From positions 5,540,001-5,604,000 of the forward strand of contig OZ005618.1 of NCBI GenBank assembly GCA_963930655.1: 64,000 nt of DNA, given 5' to 3'. Of the stretch, positions 1 through 13,439 are shown piece by piece. Position numbers and translations under genes: made by a program. Numbering within the stretch: position 1 is the first letter of the stretch; every line of letters starts with the position of its first letter. The notes under the pieces are model-generated. The model searched no databases. It was not told the DNA's origin and saw only the letters and a program-made list of their open reading frames with translations. This stretch comes from Myrica gale. Taxonomy: Eukaryota; Streptophyta; Magnoliopsida; Fagales; Myricaceae.

Positions 1-2
1 CA

Positions 3-248
3 GATGAAGCCGTTAAGATATATAGTGATAGTATGGCGGCTTTAGCATATACTAAGGATCCCAAATACCATGGAAAGACCAAACACATTGACATTCGTTA
101 TCACTACATTCGTGACATTGTTGCACGTGGAGAGGTGATCCTACAACATATTTCCACTAGCAAGATGATAGCCGACCCGCTTACGAAGGCTATTGCTAGA
201 GATATTTTTCAGACTCATGTTAGGAGTTTGGGACTTCGTAGGATTTGA
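3..248 (+). CDS. Copia polyprotein, C-terminal RNase H tail (partial)
   Basis: This is the end of a Ty1/Copia pol reading frame, cut by the window's left edge. RNase H removes the RNA strand during reverse transcription. The visible residues run from DEAVKIYSDS through KHIDIRYHYIRD to MIADPLTKAI and end LGLRRI. These are standard landmarks of the last part of plant Copia polyproteins. It belongs to the element ending at 1808 and is not a host gene. Confidence 0.9.
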   Translation, partial: DEAVKIYSDSMAALAYTKDPKYHGKTKHIDIRYHYIRDIVARGEVILQHISTSKMIADPLTKAIARDIFQTHVRSLGLRRI

Positions 249-1357
249 TATATGTTGTTTATGGATATCTCATTTGACATTTTGTAATAAGAGGTATCTT
301 TTGAATTAATGATATTGTTCATTTTTCCATACACGTTGTGTTTTAATTGATACTTTGTAGCACATATTGTTGATGTGTCACCAGGTTATGATCGATCCAC
401 TCACATGGATGATCACCCTAGCGCTTGGATAGCGAGTAGGATGAGACAAAATTATTAATTTGGCGCTTAGAAAGCGAACAAGTAATTGTCTTGACGTTTT
501 AGTAACGTGCAAGATTATTTTAAGAATGTCGCCTTAGCTGGGCTAAGATGAGACTTATCAAAGTCGCACATGAAGGATACACGAAACTTCATGAAACCTG
601 AATAAAGCCGAATGTGAGATCTTATACAGGCGCTTGACGAGCGATTGTAGTAAGACACTCAGATTAGTGAGCCTTCATGGCGACTTGATCAAGATTCGTA
701 CGGCGTTAGAATGTGACAAGCCCATTTGAGTGGGAGCTCCGCCGTAGCATACATTTCATACTGTATGTGCTATTGCCGACCAATTGAGGGAGTGATAGAT
801 GAATCCCTGTTCCGTCACTATGTGAGCCCTTATAGACCTATTGAAGGTCTACTCTGTGCCCTTTGAACCTGGAACTATGTCATGAAGTGGATACTCGATG
901 ACGCTACTTTAGCATGTTTTCTTAGGACCACGATTTATACGGTCTCGCGGAGCATGTCTAGGAAAGCGGTCAAGTAGAAACAAATTGACTTGAGTGTCTA
1001 GGGAAAATTATTATGGATACACACCTTTATTTTATGGCTCATTGTCCGGACGATTATGTCATTTTGTGTTGACACAGTCATGAGCATATTATATGATGTA
1101 AGATCGAGTGTTGCTTTAAGCTTTGATGCTTATAAGGGATTAAAGAGACTCGATCTAGTGTGATCAAATAGTTTGGGGCATGGACGAGATATTTTTGAGT
1201 GAGGTGCTATGTTGGTAAGATGGTAACTTGATATAGCCCTCCTACCCTATGCTTTCTCGTCAGGTCGCACGCTTCATTTCCAGTATGTAAGGATGACGAG
1301 ATAAGAGTTCAAAATGAGACAATTGTAGGGATGACACTAATGTGGATGAGTGGGAGA

Positions 1358-1808
1358 TGTTGGAAAATCCCATGACACATGGGTGCATCCACATGTGAGT
1401 TTAAATTTAAAAGCTAGAGTTTGAATTATAGTTAAAACCGAAGATCTTATGTAGATCTCTATTTGAATTCAAACTTAGCTGATTTCTCTCCTAAGGATTC
1501 TCTGTGTGAGATTCCTATGTGTTTATTTAAGAAAATAAACTTGGTGAGAAAAATCAATCGACATATTTCTAAACACTCACAGAGAAGAACTTTATCTCAA
1601 GGCATCAGGCTTCCATCTTTTAGCCTTGGATCTGAAGCGTGGAATTCACAAGGAGACTCTGGTAGACTCCTGAACGACTTGAGAGCATTGTTCGAGATTC
1701 GTGGATCGTTGATCGTGGGGCTGTAAGACGAGCGACCAAAATTCCTGCAAACCGGAGATTCCGCACAAGGTATTTCGGATACCCACTCCGTTTAAGCAAA
1801 ATCTAACA
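1358..1808 (+). repeat. 3' LTR of the Copia element
   Basis: The left border follows a purine tract and starts TGTTGGAAAATCC. The right border ends ATCTAACA. The right border is fixed by alignment with the second duplicated unit, which resumes exactly at GGTAGTTT. The length of 451 bp is ordinary for Copia. The 5' LTR is outside the window, so LTR divergence (age) cannot be read here. Confidence 0.8.
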
Positions 1809-2723
1809 GGTAGTTTAAGTTTAGGGAGGGGAGACTCATCCACATGGGTTAAGTTTGTTTCCTAAATTTTTCCAGGATTCAAATACATTTACAAAATTAC
1901 CACCGAATATATTCATAATTTGAACACAAAAAAACAATACATTTTACACAATCTCCAACAATTTTTTACTTTTTTTATTCAACATAAATTTTCTTTCTCT
2001 ATATTTTTTTTCACATAACTCGAATATTTTTTTATTCACAACTTTTCTAAAATCCTACAATTTTATTCAAACCGAAGATATCCATGGATTGAGAGATTTT
2101 GTCTCCCAAAGGCCATCATTGCCTAGATATGGCCGACCATGTGTCTTAGAGATTGGGCTTGGTTGGTTTGTCGGCCTACGCGTCCATGTGCCAAGCCCAA
2201 TTTCCCCTAAGGTTCGGGCCAATGAATTTTCCCAAGTCCAAATGCTAGCCCAAGGTACCAAAGGTCCAATTTAGCCTAATTGAGTAATAAAATTAATTAC
2301 TAGGGTAATTAATTAAATTTAGCTAAGTAGAGAATCAAATAAAAATTAGTCTTGCTTAAGAGAGAAGTAAAATAATGAGAGAAAAGAATTATAGAGCTAA
2401 TGGTGTAAAAAATATAAAATTAATTAGGAGTCAAAAGCACTAAAAATTCGGATAAAGGAAATGAAAAATAATCAAGGGAAGTTTTGACATATTTCTCCAA
2501 TAAATACATTCTAAAAGCTACTTAAGGAATTGCTACAAAATAATCATATATTAAATGTGTAAATAACAAGCAAGATAAATAAAAGTGAAAGGAAAAATGC
2601 TAATGCACCAAAAATCATGTAAATGTAACAAAGGAAAAAGAAAAAGAGTTAAAATTAACTACTAAGAGTTCAATTATAAAAAAAAACCTCCATTAACCAT
2701 CTTAACAAAATTAAAAAGGTTCA
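1809..2723 (-). mobile_element. remnant of the large LTR-type element shared with 42984-50191 (unit 1 copy)
   Basis: This stretch matches 47965-48635 plus 50168-50180 almost base for base. It includes the pyrimidine/purine-rich piece that abuts the 3' side of each receptor-kinase gene. It is the part of the older LTR-type element nearest the gene, and its remainder would lie left of the Copia insertion, outside the window. Because both kinase copies carry it at the same distance from their stop codons, it was present before the duplication. Confidence 0.75.
1848..2082. repeat. 235-bp insertion private to unit 1
   Basis: In unit 2 the sequence reads straight through CACATGG-ATTGAGAG (around 48000). 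In unit 1 the same point is split by 235 bp of A/T-rich DNA flanked by CATGG on both sides (1843-1847 and 2083-2087). The 5-bp direct repeat suggests a target-site duplication. No terminal inverted repeat or coding sequence was recognised, so the family is unknown. Confidence 0.5.
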
Positions 2724-3005
2724 AAAGGGAGGAGGATTATGTTTCCTAGCAATTGTACTTTACTCATAACACTGTTTATTTTGAAATACAAGCTTGGATA
2801 CAGCAAGATAATTCTACTAGATTTTGTTTTTTTCATAAGGAAGTCTTGATACCATCCTCTGCCCTAACTTTTACATCTCCAAAACAACTTTAACGAAAAG
2901 AATGAGCGACTGTACAAAATAGGAAACATAAAGGAAATTTCCCAGTTCAAAGCGCAGGATATTGGTAAACTCAAACCGTTTTTTTTTTTCTGGGGGGAAA
3001 GCTTT
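2724..3005. other. 3' flank of receptor-kinase copy 1
   Basis: Non-coding sequence lying just past the stop codon of the minus-strand kinase gene. It is conserved with 50200-50475 beside copy 2. It presumably contains the 3' UTR and polyadenylation region, but no site was fixed. Confidence 0.5.
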
Positions 3006-6000
3006 CTATCTAGGCATGATGGTTGGAATGACTCCACTATCAAGGTTGCTGCCAGATACATCTGAAGACACAAAAGGATTCTTCAAAGGAGAGGATGATG
3101 ATGGTGAAGTCATAACTTTTTCCACATCAGAGACCTCGGGATCGGCCATTTTGATGTCAGACTCAGGCATCATATGCCATATATTTTCAAGTTCGCGGAC
3201 CACCTCTGCCATTGAAGGTCGTGAATCTGGCTCGTCCTGGGAGCACTTGAGGGCCAAGGTCACAAATTTCGCCACACATTCAGAAGGATATGATCCCATT
3301 CGCCCATCAATAACAGAAAAGATCTTACCAGATTGATGCGAAATATTAACCTGGAAAGGATGAAAACTAAAAATGATTACACGGCCCCATATTGAACATA
3401 ATTTCAGCCAGCTTATCTAAAGGATCAGATAGTATGAACATTATGATAAAGATCTTAGATTGTAAAAACACCACTTACTGCAAGCAAGGAGTTCTGATTT
3501 AGCTTGCCTTTATGAGTATCATTGTTATTTGGGAAGCATGCAATTTTTTTTTAATCCAATAGGCAAGAGAGTACGGATTTTAGAAGGGACTTAATGTCTC
3601 TAATCATTTATTGAATCTGAAACTGAAACTTGGAAAGGAAGAATCTCTATCTTGACTGTTTAGGCCTTCTATAAAATAGCATATGGCAAAAGAGAAAGGA
3701 GAGAGTACTTTTACGCTTGTAGATAAAATGAATTACAGAACAACTTTCTTTTCCTGTTGAACCTAATAACACCAGGCCGACATAAAAGTCTAGAAGGTTT
3801 TACCTCTCTCACGATGTTTTTGCCATGTGAAATTGGATGCATCCCAGTCAAGAGTTCCAGAAAAACAACACCAAGACTATAAACATCACTTTTGTCCGTC
3901 AGTTTATGAGTTAAAAAGTACTCCGGATCTAGGTAACCCTGCAAGGTAAATACACAGAATGAGAAGATCAAGAATTAGGAATCAGCTACTTCTCTGCTAT
4001 TAAGCCTCTTTCATCTAGTTTGAGTTTCATTGTTTTATTTTAGAAACAGAAAAAATAAACACAAAATTGATGTATATACCTATCTTTCAAATCCATGCAT
4101 TTGTTATAATTCGATTTTCAAATATCAACTGGAAGAGTCTTACCGGTGTCCCCTTCACAACTGTGGACACATGAGCAGGCACAATCCCATCAATATCTGG
4201 AACTGGGGCAAGTCGCGAAAGTCCAAAATCAGCAACTTTTGCTATATAATTAGAGTCCAGTAAAATGTTGGTGGCCTTGATATCTCGGTGAAATATTGGA
4301 GGATTAGCTTCCGTATGAAGGTATAGGATTCCCTTAGCTGATGCAAGGGCAATCCTCAATCTCATAGCAAAACTCAGAGGTTCTTTAGAATGAGCTGTTT
4401 TATGACATACATGAACCATCAATAAGCTCATTAGTACTGAATGTAGAATTTGGAAAGCAAAATTGTTCTGGTTAGCTCCAAAGGAAAAAGAGGGAAGAGA
4501 TGGTGGGCGAGGGGCAGAAGTGTACTGTTGCCACTTCTATATCACACGTCTAACTTGCATTCATCTGCAGTCAAGAATACTCAGAAAAGTAGATAGGGAT
4601 CGATGAAAGGAGAAGATAAAGGAAGAATATAAGGCGTACCAGAAAGGTGATTCCTTAGAGTACCATTTGACATAAACTCATAGATCAACATCTGCATACA
4701 CATTATTACACAACAGTACTCACATGAAGCTTCTCCCAAAGAAATTCCACGCATTTTCAACAAGAGAGAGAGAGAGTAGTCCTTTTGTAATGAAAGAAAA
4801 CAAGTGTACAGAAGAAAAGTAAAGCGCACAAAAAGGAAAAGAACTGTATTCTTTGCGGAATGAGAGATTTAACAGTTGTTATGCACTTTTAGAAAAAAAT
4901 GATAGTTAATTATGAAGCACTCTGCATATGCTTCTACATCCTGCACCTCTTGTGCAATGTCTCTAGAATGAGTGATATCATTCGGGGCACCAATATTCAT
5001 GATTTTCACCTGTCATTTGTCCTTTTCTCTTAACGCTTCCAAAATCTTGCAGTCTCTATAGCATCTACTAACTAAGTTGATAGGAATCAGCTCCTCATCG
5101 ATTCAGCAAACAGATTGATAGATAATCAAATTATAACTTCTTCTATAGATTCAGGAAAAGAAAAGAAAAAGCACCTGTTCACCTTCTTCATCACAGTATC
5201 CAATCAAAGAGACAAGGTTTCGATGATGTAACCTTGACAACAATTGTATCTCCGTTAAGAACTCCTTCTCACCCTGTAAGGATCCCTCTTGTGCACGTTT
5301 TATGGCCACAACTGTACCGTCAGCCAGAATGCCTCTGTAAACCTTTCCATACCCTCCTTGGCCAACCTGAGCGGAACTGTCAAAATTGTTTGTAGCCATT
5401 GCCATTTCTCCATAATTGAAATCTTTCACACCATCAATTTTCATGGAGGCCTTAGAGACTGCATATCAAATACATTTCCAATCTTAAAAATGAAACCACA
5501 ACAATCAACATTGCATATAAAGATGCTTCCCCTACGCGTTTCAAGAATTCGATCCTTATGCATCAAACTTTTCATTCATACTTCCATGTTTCTGGTATGT
5601 CGCATACAACTCTAAATACAGGGATGATGACATTGTTACAGAAGAAACTACACAAGCATGTTACTGGTCTTCAAACTTGTAAATGTAGTTCACGTGAAGA
5701 TTCCTACGTAAAGTAAGAAGCCTATAACTGGGTAGAATCGTAAGTAAGAACCCCATTTATATGACCTCAAAGCGTCCTGCTAGAAGCAGAATAAGATGCT
5801 GAGCTTGAAGCTGATTAACATGGATTCTTCAAGATCATTCATAGGACTAGAGAAGATACTTCAAGTTAACATGTAAACAACAATCTCATTCATTGGTAAA
5901 GGACCATGCCAAAAGCTGATGAAACACGAGAGCTACCTACAAAAGGTTCTTTATGTAGTGTTTTTTTAATTCTATCAACATTGTGTCTAGATGGAATTTA

Positions 6001-9000
6001 TATCAGATCTAACTCCAACATTAACCCCATGATATTCTATTCCCACATATCGTTTTTAGAACAACTTTCAGTAAATGAGGGGGAAAGACATTCCATCCTA
6101 CATCGCTTTCGATAATCCAATGAACAATAATGCCTGTAAAACCAAACAAATTCACAACCATACCAATAAGAATACGTCGTACAACTTTGCTCACCAATTT
6201 AACAAAGAAGAAACTTATGGGCAACCTCCTTATTGTACCAACTAATAATCAAGCATCGAAACATGTAGCTTGATCCCATGTATAGTGTTGAAACACATTT
6301 GGCCAAGCTTTATTTTACCTCTCGCTGGCTGAGATCAGGCTGTGCTAAAGTCAGCTGAATTTACTCTAGCCCAAAGCGTTCTAATATATTTGTTTAGTTT
6401 ATCATGTTGCGCGTGTATATTGCATCTTATAAGTCAACAACACTATCAGCTTAGTGGCTAGCTGGTTGTTGTTCATCTCAGAGATGGTTTCAGAAAATAT
6501 GTAGCTCAAACATTGAGGTACTTTTTTGGGCAGTTCTTATCTCTTAACGATGTTTCAATTCCCGGGCAAGTCCAAACTTGGCTCAAACTTCCCCAACAAC
6601 ATTAGCTGAGAAAGTGCTAAGATATTGAACATTCTGGGCCTTTGGACCTTGGGCTGAGCTACGAGAAGAATCAACCTGGCCCAATTGACAGGCCAAACCG
6701 TATGCAGAAGAGAAACAGATATAAGCAAATTGAGAAATCATCGAAAATTTACTCTAAAATCCTCACACCATAAACAAAGATACTCACGACGACGAGATTT
6801 CGATACTGCTCGGTTGTTCTTCATACGCCCTCTCAATATCAGAAGAGAAACAACTGCTGACAATGCAACTGCACCAGCAATGGCCCCCAGTACTATTCCA
6901 GCCAATGCACCTTTGCTTAAATTAGAACTCGAAGTGGTGGAAATCACTGTGGAATGAGTGAAAACTATGAGCATAAAAAATTTCAAAACTAATCCAACAA
7001 TATCTTTTCATGTATGAGCACATGAAAGAAAGTAAGATGTGACGAGAATAATTCATCTGTGTGTGGTCAAGCTGTTAGTGTGTATAATGGTATAAGTTTG
7101 TAGCTGCCTTCTTGGTCAATATAGTATAACACCTAATTTTACTGAAAAATCAAAAGCATCTTGGGCTGAGCATTGCAGCTTTTCACTGATGTGCCCGATC
7201 ACAGTCGTGCAACTGTCTCTACTGTACCGCTTGACACAGCCAAAGGGTAGTGAAAGTGCATAGATCAAGCCTATCTTCAACAGGATTTGACAGCAAAAGA
7301 AAAGGCTACCTCCGCTTAAATTTGCCACTCACAGACACACACCACCATGTCACTAGATTGACAAGAATAGGCTAGCATTATGCACACACAAACACCAGTA
7401 ACAGAGGGTAATACCACATGGCTACACTTATCTTTTAAGTATGGATTATTCAAAGGAAATACAAATGTAAAGCAGAGAGAAAAAGTTGAACATCTCCACT
7501 GGGTGAAAGAGCATCAACTCCAACTTCGAAAAAATTATCAGACAATGAGGGTTCTGGGACAAACCATCACTATAAACGCTCAGGAGAGTGAAGTTCAGAA
7601 GTTCATAAGGTCCAAAGATGTCACTGTCAGGAATTTTCCAAGAGGTGAACATATCCATGATTCGCTTAACCTCACTCTTATTGAAGACAAAAGAATCATT
7701 GCTAGCTGCATTATATACTGGAAAAAGCTTCAAGAACATCTTCAGTCGAGGTCCTTCTTCCCATGCAAATGAATCAAGGTTCAGCTGATCAAGGACTAAC
7801 ACAAGACCAGTAGTCAGGTACTCTTCAAACATATATCGGTATGGGAGAAAATCTGAGAATCCAGGACTTTTCAACCGATATCCAACGAGCAGGGGGGCAG
7901 CACAGAAACAACGTGCAGGAGATGTAGACGAATATTGATAAGGGGGTGGGCATCCTGGACAATCAGAAGTGTTACTTGTTGAACTCCCACCATTATTTTG
8001 GTCCTCACTCCCAGATCCACAGAACTGCACTAGGTTGGTGCTCGAGCATATGGGATTCCCTTTAAGCCTAGAAGTCAACAACAAAATACGTTACAGGATC
8101 AGTCTATTAATCTACTAAGTCTGTTCCACCCCATAATACTAAAAATAAAAGGAGCACATCAACTCTTTTTTACCAAGTAGTCGCACGAATATTAAGATAG
8201 AAGATGTATTTTATTTGCACAAAGTTGAACATGAAAAACAACTGGGACTTATAAATTGGGAACCAAGTATAGAAGCAAACCAGACAGTGACGTTTGGAGG
8301 TAGAGTGGTACTGTCTGAAATATTTGAAAGCATATTATTCTGCAAATCCCTGCACCATCAAAGATACACAAGCCATGGCTTAGAAAGTCAGTATGATCCG
8401 TTCAAACTTATCCTAGGTCAACCAGTGGTTTACAACTTTGAACATCACAAAGAAGCATGCGCATCAGAGCAACGAATCAATTTTATCGTGTACCAAAATT
8501 ATACAAACAAGATGCTAGAGTGAGTGAGACTTTAACCAAGGGAAATAGTGACATTGATATTCAGGTCTTACACTATAAGGCTTTCATTTCCAGTCAAATT
8601 CCTGGTTTGCCAAATCGTGGCTGGAATAGAGCCACTCAATGAATTGTTCGCAATTGACCTGGCATGAGGAACAAGTTACCAAATTAATCCATCTGTTTAG
8701 AGCAAACTTTGAATTTATTGATTCATATTGTCTAATAACTCAGAAATCTAATTGTTAAGATATGTGGACCTTGAATTCAGATAAATAGGAAGTAAGTTAC
8801 CATAACAGGAAATCATAGAACGAAAGGCAAATGGTTGGAAGAGCAAGTGGAGACTACTTACAACTTTTGAAGAACAGGAAGACCTGAAAAGTTGGCAGGA
8901 ATTGTTCCAGTAAGGTTGTTGTTGGATAGATTGCTGAACATATTGCACAAATAAGAGGTTTCAGAAGTCAAGAGAATTGTCACTGTAAATTATCTTTGAA

Positions 9001-12000
9001 AACTGAAAGATATGACTACAGATATTTAAACATGTAGCTATTCAATTCAAAAGAAAATTACAAAATGTAGATGGCATGTCATCCAGAAGATGGAGAATCT
9101 TACATTGTCGTGATATTCTTTGAAAGCCTGTCTGGAGGTATGGATCCATTTAACTGATTGGAACTGAGGTCTCTGAAATTTATAGAATATGATATAAACA
9201 AAGTAGCCAGAAGAATCGTCTTTGACAAAGTAAAGGATACAGCTAAAGCATTTATTTTTTCGATTACAAAGCTCATACTTTATAATCACAGAATGATTTA
9301 GAAAGAGAAATAAAGTACAGTGACTTACAAATAACCAAGGTTTGGTATTTGGCTAAAATTGGGAATTTCTCCTTGCAAGTTGCAGTTTCTAAGACTCCTG
9401 GTAAAGCCAACCAAAAGAGAAGTTATAATCTCTGAATACAGATGTGAATTTGCATACTTCTTGACTGCCATCTTACAAGCATATAAAGCTTCTAAGAACA
9501 AGAAAGGTTTACACTAGCTAATGGACAAAATCTAGCTTTTATAATTCGATCAAACCACCTAGAGACACATGGAATATGAAACGGAAAAAATTAATCATAG
9601 AAAAGGCTGTCTTGTTCAGTTGACCAAGGACTCTGATGTTTCAAAAGACGAATGAAAGGGCTTCATGCAACCGTAGTTGGCTCAAGCAACTCTACATCTC
9701 AGTTGTTCTTCTATTCCTTTCAATTGATGTTTGACTAATCTATTTGTTCGTCCCAACGAAACACCATTCTACCTATTGTCTATTACTCTGATTTGTCTAC
9801 CCTTTTCATCTTTATTTCAGTTTTCATACAACAAAACTTCTACTATCATTTGGCCAAAAAAATAAATAAAAACTTTCCAGCTCATACCTCAAGGTTAGCA
9901 CCTAACTTTGCATTTTCTTTTGATACAAACACAGGATGATAATATGCACTTACAACTTCAGCAACTTAGACATGTTGCTGTACGAAGCTGGAATTGTAGT
10001 CCCATCAAAGTGATTGTTATCAAGTTGACTGCAAAACCAAGAAATCAACAGCATTCAGAAAATTGACAAGAGAGTGCTCGAGTAGTATACACAGTAGGAA
10101 AAGGAAAATTTAGAAGTTATAACGTTCTTCAAAATGAGAAGCACAAGAAATTGAAAACAAGTTCATAACTTCAAACTCCAATGACATTGTGTGATCAACA
10201 GAAATATATTTACATTCCAGGGAACAGAAACCATACAGAATCAGTAAATTTGGCAGTTCGGAGAACTCCGGTGGAAGATACCCTGATAAGTTGTTATTAT
10301 CAAGAAGGCTGCAGGTGCAGATTTGAAGACGGTCACTAATGTCATATATTCTACGGACAGATGACCTTCATTAAAAATACAAGAACTATGACCAATGACC
10401 GACTTACAAGTGAACCAGACTTGGTAATCTGAACAGCTCCCGTGGGATTTGCCCACTAATTGAATTGTTGTTCATATGACTGCTCACAAGGGGAAAAATA
10501 AAAGGAAAATAATAGGTAAAAGGAAAAAATGAAGTACAAATGTTAGTCATTCTAGAACTGATTTTTTTTTTATAAGTCTTTCTAGAACTGATTTTAGACA
10601 ACAGAAAATTTGAAACTAACTTACAAGTGCTTCGTTTTGTTTAAATACGAAAACGATATAGGTAGCGGTCCTGATATGTTGTTCTGGTCAATCTGTATTC
10701 TGTCCAAGTTTGGAAGATAACCGAGCTCTTCAGGTAAGGGACCTGTTAATTGGTTTCCATTCAGAAGCCTGGAAACATAGAGTATTACATACAGAATTAG
10801 ACAGAAGGCAAATGTGCTACAGCTCTGCAGTATCAAAACACCTGGTAATCCTAATAATGCCAACACATCAAACAATGGGATCACTCACAAGGACTATCTC
10901 TTACATAAATTAGAAATCAAAAGTTTTCAACACATGAAGTAGTAGCATATCTGCATATTTTTAGTGGCAAAAGTACGTAATCATGCAATAACATTATTGG
11001 GTATCCAAAAACAAAAGCTGATAAACTTACAAGAGTTCCAAAGAGGTAATATTGCCTATCTCCTTGGGTATACTCCCGCCTATCTTGTTCCACATGAAAT
11101 CCCTTTAACAGAGTAGATAGAGAAAAGTACGTCAGTGCGATCGGTAAACCAAATGCCACCACAGAGAAGAGCACAACAATGCTACTGAATATCAACTATC
11201 AAGTGAAAGTGGTACCCAAAAACTTCCATTCAGATAAAAATGTCTGAAGCACAAAAAGTAGCTTTCAGATATGCTTTGCCTTACAATATTGTCAGGTTTG
11301 ATAGACGGCCGAGCTCTGGAGATAAAACTCCTCCCAAATTCATTTTCAATAGTAGCCTGCAGGGAAAAGGTCCACATGACAATTATTCGAGCACCAATGC
11401 TAGTTCGTCAATGGAAGAGCCCATGCATTTGAGAGCACCAAGTTTTATAAAAGCTAGATAATAGCCTATTTGAAATGTTTCCATTTAGGCATGAGATAAT
11501 CACTGAGTCAGTGGGTAATGAATTCAATAACTATGGATTAGTTACCATTTTCTGGATAAATGAAAAGATCATGATGATAGATTTTAAGAACATTAAGACA
11601 TGATGGTGATGCTTTCTGGAAAAAGTGAGAAACATGTGGCCTGTAGATCCTACGCAGTAAATTGAACATTACCATTTCCTTTAATCTGCACTGCACAAGA
11701 GAACCAAGGAAATTTGCAGGAATTTCTATGAGTAGATATAGATGTGGAATAATATAGTGTGCAAGGGGAACAAAAGACGTAACATTATTCACGTAGATAA
11801 TCTACCCTAATACAAATAAATAATAGGAGAGGGAAAAACCATACAATTGTTGAACATGTAGATATCCATCATCTAATATCCTGTTCAAGCACACCACACC
11901 TGTCCAATTTGATGTACATGGATCTCCTCGATTCCAACTACTCAGATTCTTATTGGGATCAACCAAACTTTTCTTGATGGCCTGTAATGCCGTCACTGCA

Positions 12001-13435
12001 AATTAATAAAAATGTTAATCATCATGTTGTCAACATGACAATTTTGGAACTCCATAGGCTTTGCTGGTCCTTCTGTTTCTCTAAATTTTAGAGTCAAAGT
12101 GTTCACATTGAAAGTAAAGCATCATTTTTCAAAAAATATACACCAAAAGTGTTAGTAAGGACAAGTTTGAGCCAGTGGCGGATTCAGGATCAAAATTTAT
12201 GTGGGTCGAACTTTAAACGCGAAATGAGAAGAATTTTTTTTCCTTCGTAATGCAAAAATTTTTCTTAGAGTTACAATATCGAAAATTAAAGATTAAAAGT
12301 ATTAAAAATATTAGAATACACGTACTGTATTATGTACAACGACTGAGAGATGACAATTGCATTCTACGTTTTTGTATATTCTGAAAATGTTGCAAAATGA
12401 CTCCGTTTTCTATAGTTTTAAAAACTCCTTGCTCGATGTACACTACCATGCAATCATCAAACTACAAATATCCAAACCAATTCAATCTCATCCTTCGAAT
12501 TTACAAACCACAAATATCTAAACCAATTTAATCTCATCTTCCAAGGCTCCAATAATTTCACAAATCACAAAATTCCAAACCCTAATTTGCCACCTGGTGG
12601 TCTAGGACAATGTGGGTCACCATAGCTTGTTTTGTGTTTAATTTGACCCTGGTTTTGGAGTACTAATTCCGATATTCGCTGAACCGATGGCTCATGTGGA
12701 CTCATCCGAAAAATATAGGAGTTATTTTCCTTACACAAATTATATATATAAAAATCAACCCCAACAAAATATCTTTCTTTTGTGTCCTGTACTGGCTTGG
12801 TTTTTCGTGGGGCATGGGGATCTTTTCTAAGGCCCAAAATGGTTTGTCTTTTCTTGGAGATCGATCGATTTCACTGAAGGCTTTCGAATTCGTTTTCTGT
12901 CATGTCTGGTCCGTCTATGCTGAACCCGATCCTCCATTTTTTACTTCCTCTTGGCCCATTTAACCAACAAACATTTTCAGCCCAAAACTCTCATTTTTCC
13001 TCTAACCGGAATAAGGATATGGCTGGCCCAGTACCCTTTGGGTAGAATATATGCTGGGTTGGCCTGGGCCAATGGGGGTCGGGCCCCCGTCCGCCTCTGG
13101 TTTGAGCATACAAACTCAAGTAACATCTGCAGCTCAACTATATGCTACATTATTCACCTCCAATTTGGGGCAAGGGAATATTGATATGCTAAGTTAGCAG
13201 ACAATAACTTAATATAGGAGTCATATAGATACAACACGCCTCCATGCATAGGGTGATATCTCTAAACAAGCATTCCCTCAAGGGGATATTCCAGAAGAAA
13301 AGGAGAAAATAAAAGGGAGAAGGCAACATCACCTTCCACCGGGTCGGTAACGCCCACTGCTCCAATAAGCAGAGAGGACCAACACAACCACGCAACCAAA
13401 AATATTCCATACGTCCAAGCTGCTAACTGAGACAT
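3006..13435 (-). CDS. LRR receptor-like serine/threonine kinase, subfamily LRR VIII-1, copy 1 (20 coding exons, intact)
   Basis: Exons, in gene order: 13435-13333, 11995-11845, 11356-11285, 11102-11031, 10768-10625, 10479-10408, 10308-10237, 10028-9954, 9397-9329, 9172-9104, 8933-8862, 8658-8572, 8349-8281, 8067-7565, 6946-6788, 5458-5175, 4691-4640, 4394-4144, 3938-3804, 3350-3006. They total 2856 nt (951 aa plus stop) with all junctions in phase. Exon 1 encodes a signal peptide (residues 1 to about 29). Then come the LRR N-cap ([11 protein letters not shown]), about ten LRRs in 69-75-nt exons, a Cys-rich segment ([14 protein letters not shown], about 376-543), a membrane span (about 556-581) and a kinase. 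The kinase has GQGGYGKVY (629-637), Lys650, HRD (744-746) and DFG (764-766), so it is an RD kinase expected at the plasma membrane. Length and exon pattern match At1g06840-like proteins. The start is the first Met before the hydrophobic stretch. The ligand is unknown. Confidence 0.93.
12173..13099. mobile_element. hAT-like MITE in intron 1 of kinase copy 1
   Basis: The element starts CAGTGGCGGATTC and ends GTCCGCCTCTG, a short imperfect inverted repeat. It is flanked by a perfect 8-bp direct repeat, GTTTGAGC (12165-12172 and 13100-13107). Copy 2 of the gene has the empty site with a single GTTTGAGC at the matching place (near 60090). An 8-bp duplication is typical of the hAT superfamily. It has no transposase. 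The GGCCTGGGCC-rich end resembles the elements at 27355 and 39359, so the three are one family. Confidence 0.85.
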
Positions 13436-13439
13436 TCCA

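Larger units (their letters stand above)
1..1808 (+). mobile_element. 3' part of a Ty1/Copia LTR retrotransposon (left end outside window)
   Basis: The first 248 bases encode the end of a Copia polyprotein RNase H domain. The reading frame from base 3 to 248 carries the family's terminal pattern: YSDS near its start, then HIDIRYHYIRD and ADPLTK before the stop. About 1.1 kb of non-coding sequence follows, then a purine tract (1350-1357) and a 451-bp terminal repeat beginning TGTTGG and ending AACA. The five bases after it (GGTAG, 1809-1813) also occur at the matching place in the second duplicated unit (47965-47969), where no Copia element is present. That marks the insertion point inside an older LTR-type element. 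The insertion is therefore younger than the duplication or private to this unit. The 5' half is off the window, so wholeness cannot be judged. Confidence 0.9.

Noticed and set aside
1960-1961. The Copia LTR right border placed at CTCCAACA (1960)
   Set aside because: Alignment with unit 2 shows shared non-LTR sequence already from 1809, so the border is at 1808.
3006-13435. A set of separate short kinase and LRR genes on the minus strand
   Set aside because: The pieces join through GT/AG borders with matching phase into one 951-codon receptor, and the introns between them are conserved non-coding sequence.
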